Shown piece after piece: positions 18,362-26,760 of a DNA stretch of 64,000 nt. The stretch's first letter is position 1. Every line of letters starts with the position of its first letter. This DNA is from Scytonematopsis contorta HA4267-MV1 (GTDB lineage Bacteria; Cyanobacteriota; Cyanobacteriia; Cyanobacteriales; Nostocaceae). Both the position numbers and the translations under genes were made by a program. Location of the stretch: assembly GCA_019359035.1 (NCBI GenBank), contig JAHHIC010000064.1, positions 62,001 to 126,000 on the forward strand, read 5' to 3'. Under the pieces are notes generated by a model. It was given only the letters and a program-made list of their open reading frames with translations, ran no database searches and was not told the origin of the DNA.

Positions 18362-19545
18362 TGAGTGAGGGTAAACGAACCGCCAAGGTGCCAAGGACGC
18401 CAAGGGGGAAGGGAGAGGGAGTTGTTGAGGGAGTTGTTGAGGAGGGGGTTGTTGAGGGGGTTGAGAAAGGTGGGTTGCTTCGGGAGCATGGGGAGCAGGA
18501 GTTTGCTGCTGAGTTGTTGGAGTTGGGGAATGTTGATAAGGGGAAGCGTCCGCCTAATTGGAGGTTGTCGCCTCAGGGGGTGGTGACTTATTTGATGGGG
18601 GGAACTTTGGAGAATGGGTTTGAGGTTACGCCTAAGTATATTGGGGATAGACGAATTATTGAAATTGCGGTTGCTACTTTGACGACTGATAGGGCTTTGT
18701 TGCTTTTGGGTGTTCCTGGTACGGCTAAGTCTTGGGTTTCTGAGCATTTGGCTGCGGCTATTTCTGGTGATTCGACGTTGTTGATTCAGGGGACTGCGGG
18801 GACGAGTGAGGAATCTGTCCGTTACGGTTGGAATTATGCGCGGTTATTGGCTGATGGTCCGGTGATGGAGGCTTTGGTTCCTAGTCCTTTGATGCGTGGG
18901 ATGCAGGATGGGAAAATAGCCCGGGTGGAGGAGTTGACGCGGATTGCTGCGGATGTGCAGGATAGTTTGATTACGATTCTTTCTGAGAAAACTTTACCGA
19001 TACCGGAACTAGGTAATGAGGTACAAGCGCGGAAGGGGTTTAATGTAATTGCCACGGCTAATGATAGGGATAAGGGTATTAATGATTTGTCGAGTGCTTT
19101 GAAAAGGCGTTTTAATACGGTGGTTTTGCCTTTGCCGAAGACGGTGGATGAGGAAGTGGAAATTGTGCGACGACGGGTAGAAAGTTTGGGACGGTCTTTG
19201 GAGTTGCCTGCTGAACCTCCTGCTTTGGAGGAGATTCGACGGATTGTGACTATTTTTAGAGAGTTGCGGAGTGGGGTTACGGGGGATGGAAAGACTAAAG
19301 TGAAGTCTCCTAGTGGGACTTTGAGTACTGCGGAAGCTATATCGGTGGTGAATAGCGGGATTGCTTTGGCTGCACATTTTGGGGATGGTACTTTGCGTGC
19401 TTCTGATGTTGCTTCGGGGTTGATTGGTGCGGTGATTAAAGACCCGGTGCAGGATAAGGTAGTCTGGAAGGAGTATTTGGAGACGGTGCTTAAGGAGCGT
19501 AAGGATTGGAAGGATTTGTATAAGGCTTGTCGGGAGGTTAGTTAG
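18361..19545 (+). CDS. MoxR-type AAA+ ATPase
   Basis: 394 residues from the ATG at 18361, which overlaps the preceding stop as TGATG (a GTG at 18358 is also possible). An N-terminal Gly/Val/Glu-rich tract (residues about 15-45) of repetitive DNA precedes the AAA+ core: Walker A GVPGTAKSW, a degenerate Walker B region around ARVEELTRI, sensor 1 IATAND, and arginine-rich SSALKRRFN. MoxR ATPases form rings that remodel client proteins, generally with a VWA partner; that partner is probably the gene at 29798-30919. The G+C of this gene and of the end of DUF5691 looks higher than that of the neighbours. Confidence 0.9.
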   Translation: MSEGKRTAKVPRTPRGKGEGVVEGVVEEGVVEGVEKGGLLREHGEQEFAAELLELGNVDKGKRPPNWRLSPQGVVTYLMGGTLENGFEVTPKYIGDRRIIEIAVATLTTDRALLLLGVPGTAKSWVSEHLAAAISGDSTLLIQGTAGTSEESVRYGWNYARLLADGPVMEALVPSPLMRGMQDGKIARVEELTRIAADVQDSLITILSEKTLPIPELGNEVQARKGFNVIATANDRDKGINDLSSALKRRFNTVVLPLPKTVDEEVEIVRRRVESLGRSLELPAEPPALEEIRRIVTIFRELRSGVTGDGKTKVKSPSGTLSTAEAISVVNSGIALAAHFGDGTLRASDVASGLIGAVIKDPVQDKVVWKEYLETVLKERKDWKDLYKACREVS

Positions 19546-19595
19546 GGAGTGGGGAGTGGGAGAATAATAAAGAGCACATAGACCTAACCCCCCTA

Positions 19596-19622
19596 CCCCC
19601 CTTCCCTACAAGGGAAGGGGGG
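19596..19622. repeat. 12-bp perfect C/G hairpin
   Basis: CCCCCCTTCCCT, loop ACA, AGGGAAGGGGGG. It lies just after the AAA+ gene. A purine run, not a T-run, follows, so it is either a dispersed hairpin or a factor-assisted transcription stop. A relative lies at 22228-22251. Confidence 0.6.
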
Positions 19623-19771
19623 AAATAAAAGAGAATATTTTGTTTACATCAAGTTTAAAAAGAGGTCATAAGTGTGATTCATTTAGCTGATAACGCAGCG
19701 TGCCTCTAAGAGTCATAAATTGCTGTAAATGCAACAAATAAATCTCTCTGTTTTTTCTACGAGAAAATGAG

Positions 19772-19907
19772 AGTAATTTTTGCTGCGTGACAGTTGAAAA
19801 TGTGGAATAGTGACTAAAACTTTAGCGGTCTTGATTCAGGTAATATCTCAGTAAAATAAAAGTAGTTGCAAAGGATTATCTCTAAAGCCCATTAGCAGTA
19901 GGTAAAT
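19772..19907 (+). repeat. Copy A of a ~135-bp direct repeat
   Basis: Aligns along its length with 26379-26511: shared blocks include GTAATTTTTG, GCGTGACAGTT, AAAATGTGGAATA, TTGATTCA, AATAAAGTA/AATAAAAGTA and GGATTATCTCTAAAGCCCAT. By eye about 80% identical, same orientation. Copy B ends at the start codon of an Uma2-like remnant, so both may be old Uma2 leader regions; here no coding part remains. Confidence 0.8.
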
Positions 19908-20015
19908 CCTAATTTTGCATGAATTGCCAGGGAATGAATTCCCTGTCTAAAAGCTAAAGTCCTCTGGAAGAGGACTGAAGAGGTAGATTAATTAATATTT
20001 TTGCAAAATTAGGAT
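19906..20015. repeat. Foldback unit bracketed by 14-bp inverted repeats
   Basis: ATCCTAATTTTGCA (19906-19919) and its exact complement TGCAAAATTAGGAT (20002-20015) flank two adjacent hairpins: CAGGGAATGAATTCCCTG and AGTCCTCTGGAAGAGGACT (19958-19976), joined by GTCTAAAAGCTAA. The same two-hairpin unit forms each arm of the elements at 48207-48380 and 61780-61950. Confidence 0.8.
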
Positions 20016-20098
20016 GCTTTCTTTTTCTTTAGAGAATGTTTATAAATTAATAAAGTTATGGAAGAGTCTCCTCTTCAAACTATCAAATAAGCTTTTTA

Positions 20099-20257
20099 AT
20101 GTATGTGGTTTGTGAGACAAGGTGTACTGTTTATTTGGTGTGGGTATACACACATGAAGAGTTTAGCAAAAGACCATCTGATGATGATTTAAGAGGCGAA
20201 TTTATATCTATTCTACAAAATGAGCAAAGTAGTAATGAAGCTGTTGAAAAATTATAA
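20099..20257 (+). CDS. Small ORF (52 residues) followed by a terminator
   Basis: Begins MYVVCETRCTVYLVWVYT and ends in a soluble-looking acidic part, KRPSDDDLRGEFISILQNEQ, SSNEAVEKL. A hairpin with a T-run follows 15 bp after the stop. Composition and the terminator suggest a real small gene or the 3' end of a decayed one; the first ~18 residues may be non-coding. Not recognised. Confidence 0.35.
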   Translation: MYVVCETRCTVYLVWVYTHEEFSKRPSDDDLRGEFISILQNEQSSNEAVEKL

Positions 20258-20271
20258 AATAAGCCCCTAAT

Positions 20272-20295
20272 AGCCCTACACACAGGGCTTTTTCT
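20272..20295 (+). terminator. Rho-independent-type terminator
   Basis: AGCCCT (20272-20277), loop ACACAC, AGGGCT (20284-20289), continuing into TTTTTCT. It ends the small ORF at 20099-20257. Confidence 0.7.
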
Positions 20296-20388
20296 TTGTA
20301 CTAGCATTCCGTACTGAACAGGTGGAGTCTGTCTTATACCTATTGCCAAGAAATTTTAAAGTTTAACTATGTGCAGTTCTATACTAAA

Positions 20389-21558
20389 TTAAAATTTTAT
20401 CGATAACTTTACTGTTACAGTAGTGCCGACGCCTTCTTGGCTTTCGATTTCAATTTCTCCTTGATGTATATCGACGCATCGCTTAACTATCGCCAAACCT
20501 AAACCAGTACCTTGAAATTGACGCGAATTACTTGCGCGATAAAAAGCCTCAAATAAGTGTTCTTTATCTTTTTCAGGTATTCCCATTCCTCTATCTTTTA
20601 CCTGAAAAACTGCGATATTATCTAAGCAAGTTACATCCCAGCTAATTTCACTTTGTTTCGGAGAATATTTAGCAGCGTTAGAAAGTAAATTTGTGAATAT
20701 ACAACTTAGCAGTTCTTCATCTGCTTGTGCTTGTGAACAATCGCCAGAAGCAGAAAATTTAATAATATGTTTTTTCCCAATACTAAATTGGATTAATTCA
20801 GTAATTTCTTGGCAAAAATGAACTAAGTTTAAAGATACAGGATGAAACTCAACTCGACCAGCTTCATCTCTACTCAAAAATAATATTTCGTCTAATAGTT
20901 GCACCATTTGTTTGATAGCACCTTCCATCCGCTCAAAATATTTTTCTCGTCGCTCTGGGGTTACTTGGTCTTGGTTATAACGCAGCAAATCAACCGATGT
21001 CATAATTGTACTCATCGGTGTTCTAAACTCGTGCGATACCATTGCAACAAAGTTAGATTTTAGTTCGTTTAGTTCTTGCTCTTTAATGAGGAATTCGCGA
21101 GTGCGTTGCTCACTTTCTCTTAGCTGTCTAAGAATTTGTCCGCGTTCAATCGCGTAGTAAATAGCACGTATTAAGGTTTGCATTGTAATTGCATCTTTAA
21201 CAAGATAATCTTGCGCTCCTTCTGCCATTGCTTGCAAACCTAATTCCTCATCATTCATACCAGTTAACACAACAACCGGGATGTTGGCTTGTGCATTACG
21301 GAATTCTCTAACAGTTTCGAGTCCTGTTGAATCGGGTAAACGTAAGTCTAACAATACAACATCAAATATTTCTTGGCTTTGAATTGATGCATTCCCTGAA
21401 GTACTAGATAGCTGACAAGCCTCAATTGCTTGACTCAAACGGGTTACCTGTATTATTTGCCATTCTTGTTGCTGTGTACGTGCGAATATACGGCGCAGGA
21501 TACCCGCATCAGCAGCGCTATCTTCGACTATTAGTACGCGGATTAACTTTTTATTCAT
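20389..21558 (-). CDS. Response regulator-histidine kinase hybrid
   Basis: 389 residues: an N-terminal REC domain (LIVEDSAADAG; phospho-acceptor Asp in VVLLDLRLPDS), a coiled linker, then HisKA with SHEFRTPMS and a HATPase domain (N box NLLSNAAKYSP; G boxes DRGMGIP and GTGLGLAIVK). All phosphotransfer residues are present. No membrane segment, so it is cytosolic and probably receives phosphate on REC. It is the last of three minus-strand two-component genes (22271-24433, 21679-22125, 20389-21558) that look like one functional set. Confidence 0.93.
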   Translation of the reverse strand: MNKKLIRVLIVEDSAADAGILRRIFARTQQQEWQIIQVTRLSQAIEACQLSSTSGNASIQSQEIFDVVLLDLRLPDSTGLETVREFRNAQANIPVVVLTGMNDEELGLQAMAEGAQDYLVKDAITMQTLIRAIYYAIERGQILRQLRESEQRTREFLIKEQELNELKSNFVAMVSHEFRTPMSTIMTSVDLLRYNQDQVTPERREKYFERMEGAIKQMVQLLDEILFLSRDEAGRVEFHPVSLNLVHFCQEITELIQFSIGKKHIIKFSASGDCSQAQADEELLSCIFTNLLSNAAKYSPKQSEISWDVTCLDNIAVFQVKDRGMGIPEKDKEHLFEAFYRASNSRQFQGTGLGLAIVKRCVDIHQGEIEIESQEGVGTTVTVKLSIKF

Positions 21559-21614
21559 AAAGCAAAACCTGACAATATATATACAAACAGGAGTAATTGT
21601 TACTACTTTTAAAT

Positions 21615-21670
21615 ATTGTCTAATAACTATTGTCTAATAAATATTGCCCAATAAATATTGCCCAATAAAT
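21615..21670. repeat. 14-bp tandem repeat, four copies
   Basis: ATTGTCTAATAACT, ATTGTCTAATAAAT and two copies of ATTGCCCAATAAAT follow each other in the leader between the response regulator gene and the hybrid kinase gene. Each unit is a double heptamer. Confidence 0.85.
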
Positions 21671-21678
21671 ATTTTCTA

Positions 21679-22125
21679 CTATTGTGAGGGCAACTGGACT
21701 GCTGCGAGCCAAAAATCATTGATTAACCTAATAACGTTTCTAAAGTCCTTTATCTCAACTGGCTTAGTGATGTAGCAGTTTACGTTGAGTTTGTAGGAAC
21801 TGAGGATATCTTTTCTAGCAGTTGAAGTTGTCAAAATAATTACCGGGATTAACTTTAAGTCCGGGTCAGCTTTGACCATCGCTAAAACTTCTTGTCCGTT
21901 AATACCTGGTAAATTGAGGTCAAGTAAGATTAAATCTGGACGTGAGGCAGTTTGGTAACTACCTTGTTGTAACAAATACTCAACAGCTGTTTCACCATTT
22001 TTGACCCAATGCAGTTGATTAGCAATATTGCTCTGTTTTAAATAGCGGGTAATTAGATTTGCATCGCTTGGAGAATCTTCAACGAGCAAAATTTCGATAG
22101 GATGTAAACAATTGTTAAGAGTCAC
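21679..22125 (-). CDS. Single-domain response regulator (Rcp1-like)
   Basis: 148 residues, one CheY-like REC domain: EILLVEDSPSDANLI (acidic pair), LILLDLNLPGINGQEV (acceptor Asp), ILTTSTARKD and the Lys in CYITKPVE. The long loop around QQGSYQTASRP is typical of the Rcp1 family that partners phytochrome-like kinases. With no output domain, it is probably a phosphate shuttle between the upstream CHASE3-like kinase and the downstream REC-kinase. Confidence 0.93.
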   Translation of the reverse strand: MTLNNCLHPIEILLVEDSPSDANLITRYLKQSNIANQLHWVKNGETAVEYLLQQGSYQTASRPDLILLDLNLPGINGQEVLAMVKADPDLKLIPVIILTTSTARKDILSSYKLNVNCYITKPVEIKDFRNVIRLINDFWLAAVQLPSQ

Positions 22126-22227
22126 ATGTTTAATTTTTAGAAAATAATATTTTAGAATATTTTAGAGGATGTTTGGAAAGTCGAAAAATATACATAAGAC
22201 CCCTCTTCAAACCTTGATTTTCTTGTT

Positions 22228-22251
22228 CCCCTTCCCGATGTTCGGAAGGGG
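22228..22251. repeat. CCCCTTCC hairpin between kinase and regulator genes
   Basis: CCCCTTCC pairs with GGAAGGGG across an 8-nt loop. It lies in the 145-bp spacer of the two-component set and may attenuate read-through; no T-run is present. Confidence 0.45.
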
Positions 22252-22270
22252 TTAGGGGTTAGGTTCTTGG

Positions 22271-24433
22271 TTAACAAAGAGTGAAATAAAAAGTTGTACC
22301 ACTCCCAAACTCTGACTTAGCCCAGATGCGACCATCATGATGCTCAACAATTTTTTTGCAAATTGCCAAACCAATCCCAGTACCAGGTAATTCATCATAG
22401 GTGTGCAAACGCCGAAATATTTCAAAAATACGTTCTAGGTACTGAGATTTAATGCCAATGCCATTATCGCGCACCGAGAACAGCCAACAATTTTTGAGTT
22501 CTTGGGTTGACACAAGGGCACAGATATGTATTTTCGGCTCTTCCGACCCTCGAAACTTGATTGCATTACTAATTAAATTCTGAAATAACTGCACCAACTG
22601 GTTTCTATCGGCATTTACCGTTGGCAATGAGTCATAGGTAATTGTGGCGTGACTTTCGGCGATTGATACTTTTAAATTATTAATGACTTGATTGATTATA
22701 AAATTACAGTCAACACTAGTCAGTATCAATTCGCGCTTGTTAACACGCGAATAAGAAAGCAAGTCTTGTATTAGTTGCCGCATTCGCGCTGCACCATCAG
22801 TAATAAAGCTCATATACTCTTGAGCATCAGCATCAAAATTACTGGAATACTCTTCTTTGAGCAAGTGGGTGTAAGCTGTTATCGCTCGTAAAGGTTCTTG
22901 CAAATCGTGGGAAGCGATATGAGCAAAATTTTCGAGTTCTTTGTTCGACCTTTCTAACTCTTCTAGAGACTGCTGTAGTTGTGCAGTTCGTTCTTTAACT
23001 TTAATTTCCAAATCCTGCTTTGCTTGTTGCAATGCAAATTGTGCTAATTTACGGTCGGTAATATCCGTTACTGAACCAACAGCACGAATTGGAACTCCCT
23101 GCTCGTCCCAAAGTGCTTGTCCTCGCGATAAAAGCCATTTATAACTTTCATCTTTACAGTGCATCCGATATTCGCAACTGTAACGACTAGTTTGGTGATT
23201 CAAATGTGCTTCAAACGCTTGCTGTAGTTTCTGTTTATCTTCTGGGTGTACCAAACTCACCCACTTGTCAAATGTCTCAATTTCATTTCCTCCATACCCC
23301 AATATTTCAAAACATCGAGGTGACAAAAAAATTTGATGAGTTTGTAAATCATAGTCCCAAATACCATCATTACTACCATCTATCGCTAATTGCCAGCGTT
23401 CCTCTTGCGCTTTTAAGGCTAGTTCTGCACGTTTACGGGGAGTAATATCTTGAAAAAAAATTGATAAACCCTCCCTTGAGGGATAAATGCGATTTTCATA
23501 CCACCTTTCCCAAGGAGGATAATATTCTTCTATTTTAATAAGCTCTTGGTAATTTATTGCCTGATGATAAGCGTGATAGAACTTTTGACCCACTCCTTCG
23601 GGAAACTCTTCCCAGATATTTTTACCTATCAAATTTTCAGGATTTCGATTAAAGATTTGTCCTGCTTTTTGATTAACATAGGTGTATTTCCAGTTGGAAT
23701 CAAGAGCAACAAAAGCATCAGTCGTACTTTCTAAAAAATCTACCAATTTGGCTCTGGCAGCTTGTTTTTCTAAATTAATTGTATTTTCAGATAGAACTTG
23801 ATTTATAAATATTTGCCTTCGTAGCAAGTAATAAACTAGTACTAATATGACTAAACCCCAACTTGACCCGATAAGTAAAAAGATTATTACTTGTTTAACA
23901 CTCTTATCTGTCTGAGCCGTTCGCTGTCGTAGTAAGCTTTCTTCTTCGTTGTTCATTGCATCAATTATCGGCTTGATTTTTTGACTGATTTTCATGCTTT
24001 CATCAGTTACCGATATTAGCGATGCGATATCTTGTTGATTTTGCTTCAACTTCTGGAGAGATTGAGAATAAATTGCTAATCTTTGATTTACAAAATGCTC
24101 AAGCGTATCAAGACGATGTTGTTGACTTTGGTTATCTTTTGTTAAATAACGTATAGTTTTTAATGCTGCGTATATTTTTGTTTGTTCTTGTTCCGAAGCT
24201 TGTAAATATTGATATTTATTTGTAATCATCAAATCGCGTCTTGCAATTTCATTCACACTGAGTCGAATATTGATTTCATCAAGCGTTGCCAGAACTTGAT
24301 AGGTATGCATAACCCATTGCTTATCCTCTCGCAACTGCTGAATACTCACATAAGAAGCTGCTGTGGTTCCACCCAAAAGTAGTATCGCGAAACCAAAACC
24401 ACCTGCAACAATTTTTTCGGACAACCTGTTCAT
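22271..24433 (-). CDS. Membrane sensor histidine kinase (CHASE3-like, two PAS)
   Basis: 720 residues: transmembrane helix about 10-30; a helical extracytoplasmic sensor about 31-180 resembling CHASE3; second helix about 183-205 (VIIFLLIGSSWGLVILVLVYYLL); PAS 1 (LESTTDAFVALDSNWKYTYV) and PAS 2 (LAIDGSNDGIWDYDLQ) with a PAC segment; then HisKA with FAHIASHDLQEPLRAI and HATPase (NLISNAIKFRG, DNGIGI, GTGIGLAICKK). The kinase core is of the phytochrome-like type that usually works with an Rcp1-type regulator, which is the next gene. Confidence 0.93.
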   Translation of the reverse strand: MNRLSEKIVAGGFGFAILLLGGTTAASYVSIQQLREDKQWVMHTYQVLATLDEINIRLSVNEIARRDLMITNKYQYLQASEQEQTKIYAALKTIRYLTKDNQSQQHRLDTLEHFVNQRLAIYSQSLQKLKQNQQDIASLISVTDESMKISQKIKPIIDAMNNEEESLLRQRTAQTDKSVKQVIIFLLIGSSWGLVILVLVYYLLRRQIFINQVLSENTINLEKQAARAKLVDFLESTTDAFVALDSNWKYTYVNQKAGQIFNRNPENLIGKNIWEEFPEGVGQKFYHAYHQAINYQELIKIEEYYPPWERWYENRIYPSREGLSIFFQDITPRKRAELALKAQEERWQLAIDGSNDGIWDYDLQTHQIFLSPRCFEILGYGGNEIETFDKWVSLVHPEDKQKLQQAFEAHLNHQTSRYSCEYRMHCKDESYKWLLSRGQALWDEQGVPIRAVGSVTDITDRKLAQFALQQAKQDLEIKVKERTAQLQQSLEELERSNKELENFAHIASHDLQEPLRAITAYTHLLKEEYSSNFDADAQEYMSFITDGAARMRQLIQDLLSYSRVNKRELILTSVDCNFIINQVINNLKVSIAESHATITYDSLPTVNADRNQLVQLFQNLISNAIKFRGSEEPKIHICALVSTQELKNCWLFSVRDNGIGIKSQYLERIFEIFRRLHTYDELPGTGIGLAICKKIVEHHDGRIWAKSEFGSGTTFYFTLC

Positions 24434-24902
24434 CGCGAAGTCCTGTAAGTGTAGGTACGAAACTATAAAGGCAAATAAAAATTACGGATGATTAATGGGA
24501 GTGATACTTATTCTATCATTTATGTGCTTTCGCTCAGCTATTCGGGTAAACACAACAATCGTACAGAGAACTTTATACCGTCGTAAGGGATATAAATATT
24601 GTTTACTTTATAGTGTTTATACTGAAGTTTTATGCTGCTGATTATTTTATAATCTTTCTCTAAAACACTTTTAATAGTAATTTTAATCACTTTTACCTGT
24701 TTTAGATATTTACTGCGATTGACTTGATATTGTATATTTAATGACGCCATAAATTTGATGTAGTCACCAAGCTAACAGTTACGATGACTTGATTGCTAGC
24801 GCAATTTCTATTGACAAAATTGACCAACTATGGATGAGGTACATATATTAAAAAAAATTAGTAGACAATGCCTAGTTAAAAAGAGTTAACAGTTAATAAG
24901 TG
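24434..24902. other. Divergent promoter region of two kinase genes
   Basis: A 469-bp A+T-rich gap between divergently transcribed kinase genes. A 70-codon minus-strand frame (24538-24750, ending FSVRLLCLPE) has an ATG but no ribosome site or recognisable domain; I leave it as doubtful. No repeats were seen. Confidence 0.5.
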
Positions 24903-26225
24903 ATGAATGATATTAAAGCTAACGGAACAATTTTAATTATTGATGATATACCAAATAATGTAGAGTTATTATGTGAGTCTCTTGATGATGCTGGCTACAA
25001 AGTACTAGTAGAAACTAATAGCAATAATGTAATTGATAAAATTAAATACAGTATGCCTGATTTAATTTTACTTGATATAATGATGCCTGAAGTGAATGGT
25101 TTTGAAGTTTGTCATTTATTGCAGACAGAAGTGACTACAAAAGATATTCCTATCATTTTTATAACTGCGATTACTGATACTTTTAATAAAGTTAAAGGAT
25201 TGAATTTGGGTGCAGTTGATTATATTACTAAGCCTTTTAGGTATGCAGAAGTATTAGCGCGAATTCAAGTGCATTTAAAAATAAAAAAATTACAAAAAGA
25301 TATCGAATGTAAAAATATTCAGCTTGAAAAATTAACAAATAATTTAGAAAGCCTTGTCGCTGAGCGTACAAATGAATTAACAACAACTTTAAATACTCTT
25401 AAGCAATCGCAAATTAAATTAATCCAAAGTGAAAAAATGTCGGCACTTGGTGTACTTGTTGCTGGAATTGGTCATGAAATTAATAACCCCTTGAGTTTTA
25501 TTTTAAGTAATATCAAACCAGCACAAGAGTACATTGATGATATTACTCATATTTTTCAACTTTATCAAAAGTATTATCCTAATCCAGTGCAAGAAATAGC
25601 AGATGAGTTAAAGACTGTTGAGATGGAATTTACTTTAGAAGATTTATCTAGGATTCTCAAGTCAATGCAACTGGGAAGCGAGCGTATTCAGGGTATATCA
25701 GTTTCTTTACGTAATTTTTCACGTTCAGATACAAATATAAAGGTACTTGCAGATTTACATCAAGGCTTAGATAGTACCTTACTAATTTTACGCCATCGCA
25801 TGAAAACATTTGATAAACGTCCGGAAATTAAAGTTATTAAAAATTATGGGACTTTACCCCAGATTAAGTGTTATCCTGGACAGATTAATCAGGTTTTTAT
25901 GAATATAATTGCAAATGCGATTGACGCTTTAGAAGAAGCATGGGAAGAACGAGCTATTCAACAACCGGAAATTATTATTTCTACCGAAAATTCCAACGCT
26001 AATACAATTAGTATTTGTATAAGTGATAATGGATTAGGAATACCAGAGGCAATAATCAAACGTATTTTTGCACCAACATTTACGACAAAAGGTGTTGGCA
26101 AAGGTACTGGATTAGGATTATCTATTTCACATCAAATCGTTTACGATAATCATCAAGGTCATTTGAGTTGTGTTTCTGAAGTAGGAAAAGGAAGCAAATT
26201 CATAATTCAACTTCCTGTAAAATAA
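24903..26225 (+). CDS. Response regulator-histidine kinase hybrid
   Basis: 440 residues: REC domain (ILIIDDIPNNVELL; acceptor Asp in LILLDIMMPEVNG; Lys in DYITKPF), a coiled coil (about 130-170), then HisKA with GIGHEINNPLSF and HATPase (NIIANAIDALEE, DNGLGIP, GTGLGLSISHQ). The kinase half is closely similar to the C-terminal kinase of the 1832-residue protein at 31470-36968 (both have EINNP, PEIKVIKNYG/PEVQVIKNYA, CYPGQINQVFMN/CFPGQLNQVFMN). An ATG at 24903 follows a GTG at 24900; either may be used. Its stop lies inside a 51-bp tandem duplication. Confidence 0.92.
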   Translation: MNDIKANGTILIIDDIPNNVELLCESLDDAGYKVLVETNSNNVIDKIKYSMPDLILLDIMMPEVNGFEVCHLLQTEVTTKDIPIIFITAITDTFNKVKGLNLGAVDYITKPFRYAEVLARIQVHLKIKKLQKDIECKNIQLEKLTNNLESLVAERTNELTTTLNTLKQSQIKLIQSEKMSALGVLVAGIGHEINNPLSFILSNIKPAQEYIDDITHIFQLYQKYYPNPVQEIADELKTVEMEFTLEDLSRILKSMQLGSERIQGISVSLRNFSRSDTNIKVLADLHQGLDSTLLILRHRMKTFDKRPEIKVIKNYGTLPQIKCYPGQINQVFMNIIANAIDALEEAWEERAIQQPEIIISTENSNANTISICISDNGLGIPEAIIKRIFAPTFTTKGVGKGTGLGLSISHQIVYDNHQGHLSCVSEVGKGSKFIIQLPVK

Positions 26226-26313
26226 ATATTAATCAAATATTGCACAAACACCGATATGAAAATTCCTGTACAATAAATATTAATCAAATATTGCACAAAC
26301 ACCGATATGAAAA
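26212..26313 (+). repeat. 51-bp tandem duplication over the kinase stop codon
   Basis: 26212-26262 and 26263-26313 are identical apart from one base (GTAAAATAA versus GTACAATAA). The duplicated unit contains the last codons and the stop, so the second copy is non-coding. The near-identity points to a recent event. Confidence 0.93.
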
Positions 26314-26378
26314 ATGTGAATGAACTCAACTGTCGCATTTTTGAGTCAAACTTGATATTAGGTGTACAAAATTAGGAA

Positions 26379-26511
26379 AGTAATTTTTGTCGCGTGACAG
26401 TTAAAAATGTGGAATATGTCTAATAAGTCAGGGGTCGTGATTCAAGTAATATCACATTAAAATAAAGTAATTGCAAGGGATTATCTCTAAAGCCCATTTA
26501 GCGGTGGGTAA
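26379..26511 (+). repeat. Copy B of the ~135-bp direct repeat
   Basis: Matches 19772-19907 in the same orientation. It ends a few bases before the ATG of the Uma2-like remnant and so has the position of a leader/promoter region. Together the copies bracket the four two-component genes. Confidence 0.8.
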
Positions 26512-26517
26512 TTTACT

Positions 26518-26592
26518 ATGGTGACATCGCGGCAAATTGATGAAGACTTGCTCTACCCTAGTGGTGACGGGAAACCAATGGCAGACAACACG
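26518..26592 (+). pseudogene. 5' remnant of an Uma2-family nuclease gene
   Basis: Encodes MVTSRQIDEDLLYPSGDGKP then MADNTE, which is how many cyanobacterial Uma2 (PD-(D/E)XK) proteins begin. At 26593 the sequence turns into a palindromic repeat and no further Uma2 sequence follows before the DUF5682 gene. About 25 of some 200 codons survive, so it is a relic. Confidence 0.6.
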
Positions 26593-26617
26593 GAGACGTT
26601 ACATGTAACGTCTCTAC
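26593..26617. repeat. Dispersed palindrome, variant copy
   Basis: GAGACGTTACATGTAACGTCTC is a perfect 22-bp palindrome followed by TAC. It is a variant of the GTAGAGACGCGAT palindrome seen at six other places, and it ends the Uma2 remnant. Confidence 0.85.
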
Positions 26618-26672
26618 ATTTTTTGGGATTCATAAAAAAATACACCATTTTTGAGCTTAAAGAGGACATAAT

Positions 26673-26735
26673 GATGGGTTACGGCGCATTATATTTATCG
26701 CGTACAATCCTGAATTTCTCTGCGCCTAACCCATC
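26673..26735. repeat. Inverted repeat GATGGGTTA/TAACCCATC
   Basis: GATGGGTTACGGCGCA (26673-26688) pairs, with one bulged base, with TGCGCCTAACCCATC (26721-26735) just upstream of the DUF5682 start. A hairpin of a type dispersed in cyanobacterial genomes. Confidence 0.65.
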
Positions 26736-26760
26736 CTACTAATTTTTTCCTTTGCGGTTT

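Larger units (their letters stand above)
19546..20388. other. Repeat-rich junction between MoxR gene and two-component genes
   Basis: An 843-bp stretch with a G-rich heptamer remnant, a 12-bp perfect hairpin, a 135-bp sequence that recurs at 26379-26511, a foldback unit bracketed by 14-bp inverted repeats, a 52-codon frame and a terminator. Each is listed separately. Confidence 0.85.

Noticed and set aside
18107-18747. Minus-strand frames over the DUF5691/AAA genes
   Set aside because: Open because of high G in the coding strand; no recognisable domain, and both real genes have clear motifs.
24538-24750. 70-residue minus-strand ORF upstream of the CHASE3-like kinase
   Set aside because: No ribosome site and no known domain; could be real but nothing in the sequence supports it.
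19772-26511. A compound transposon with the 135-bp sequences as terminal repeats
   Set aside because: No transposase between them, about 80% identity only, and copy B looks like the leader of an Uma2 gene. Kept as direct repeats, not as a transposon.
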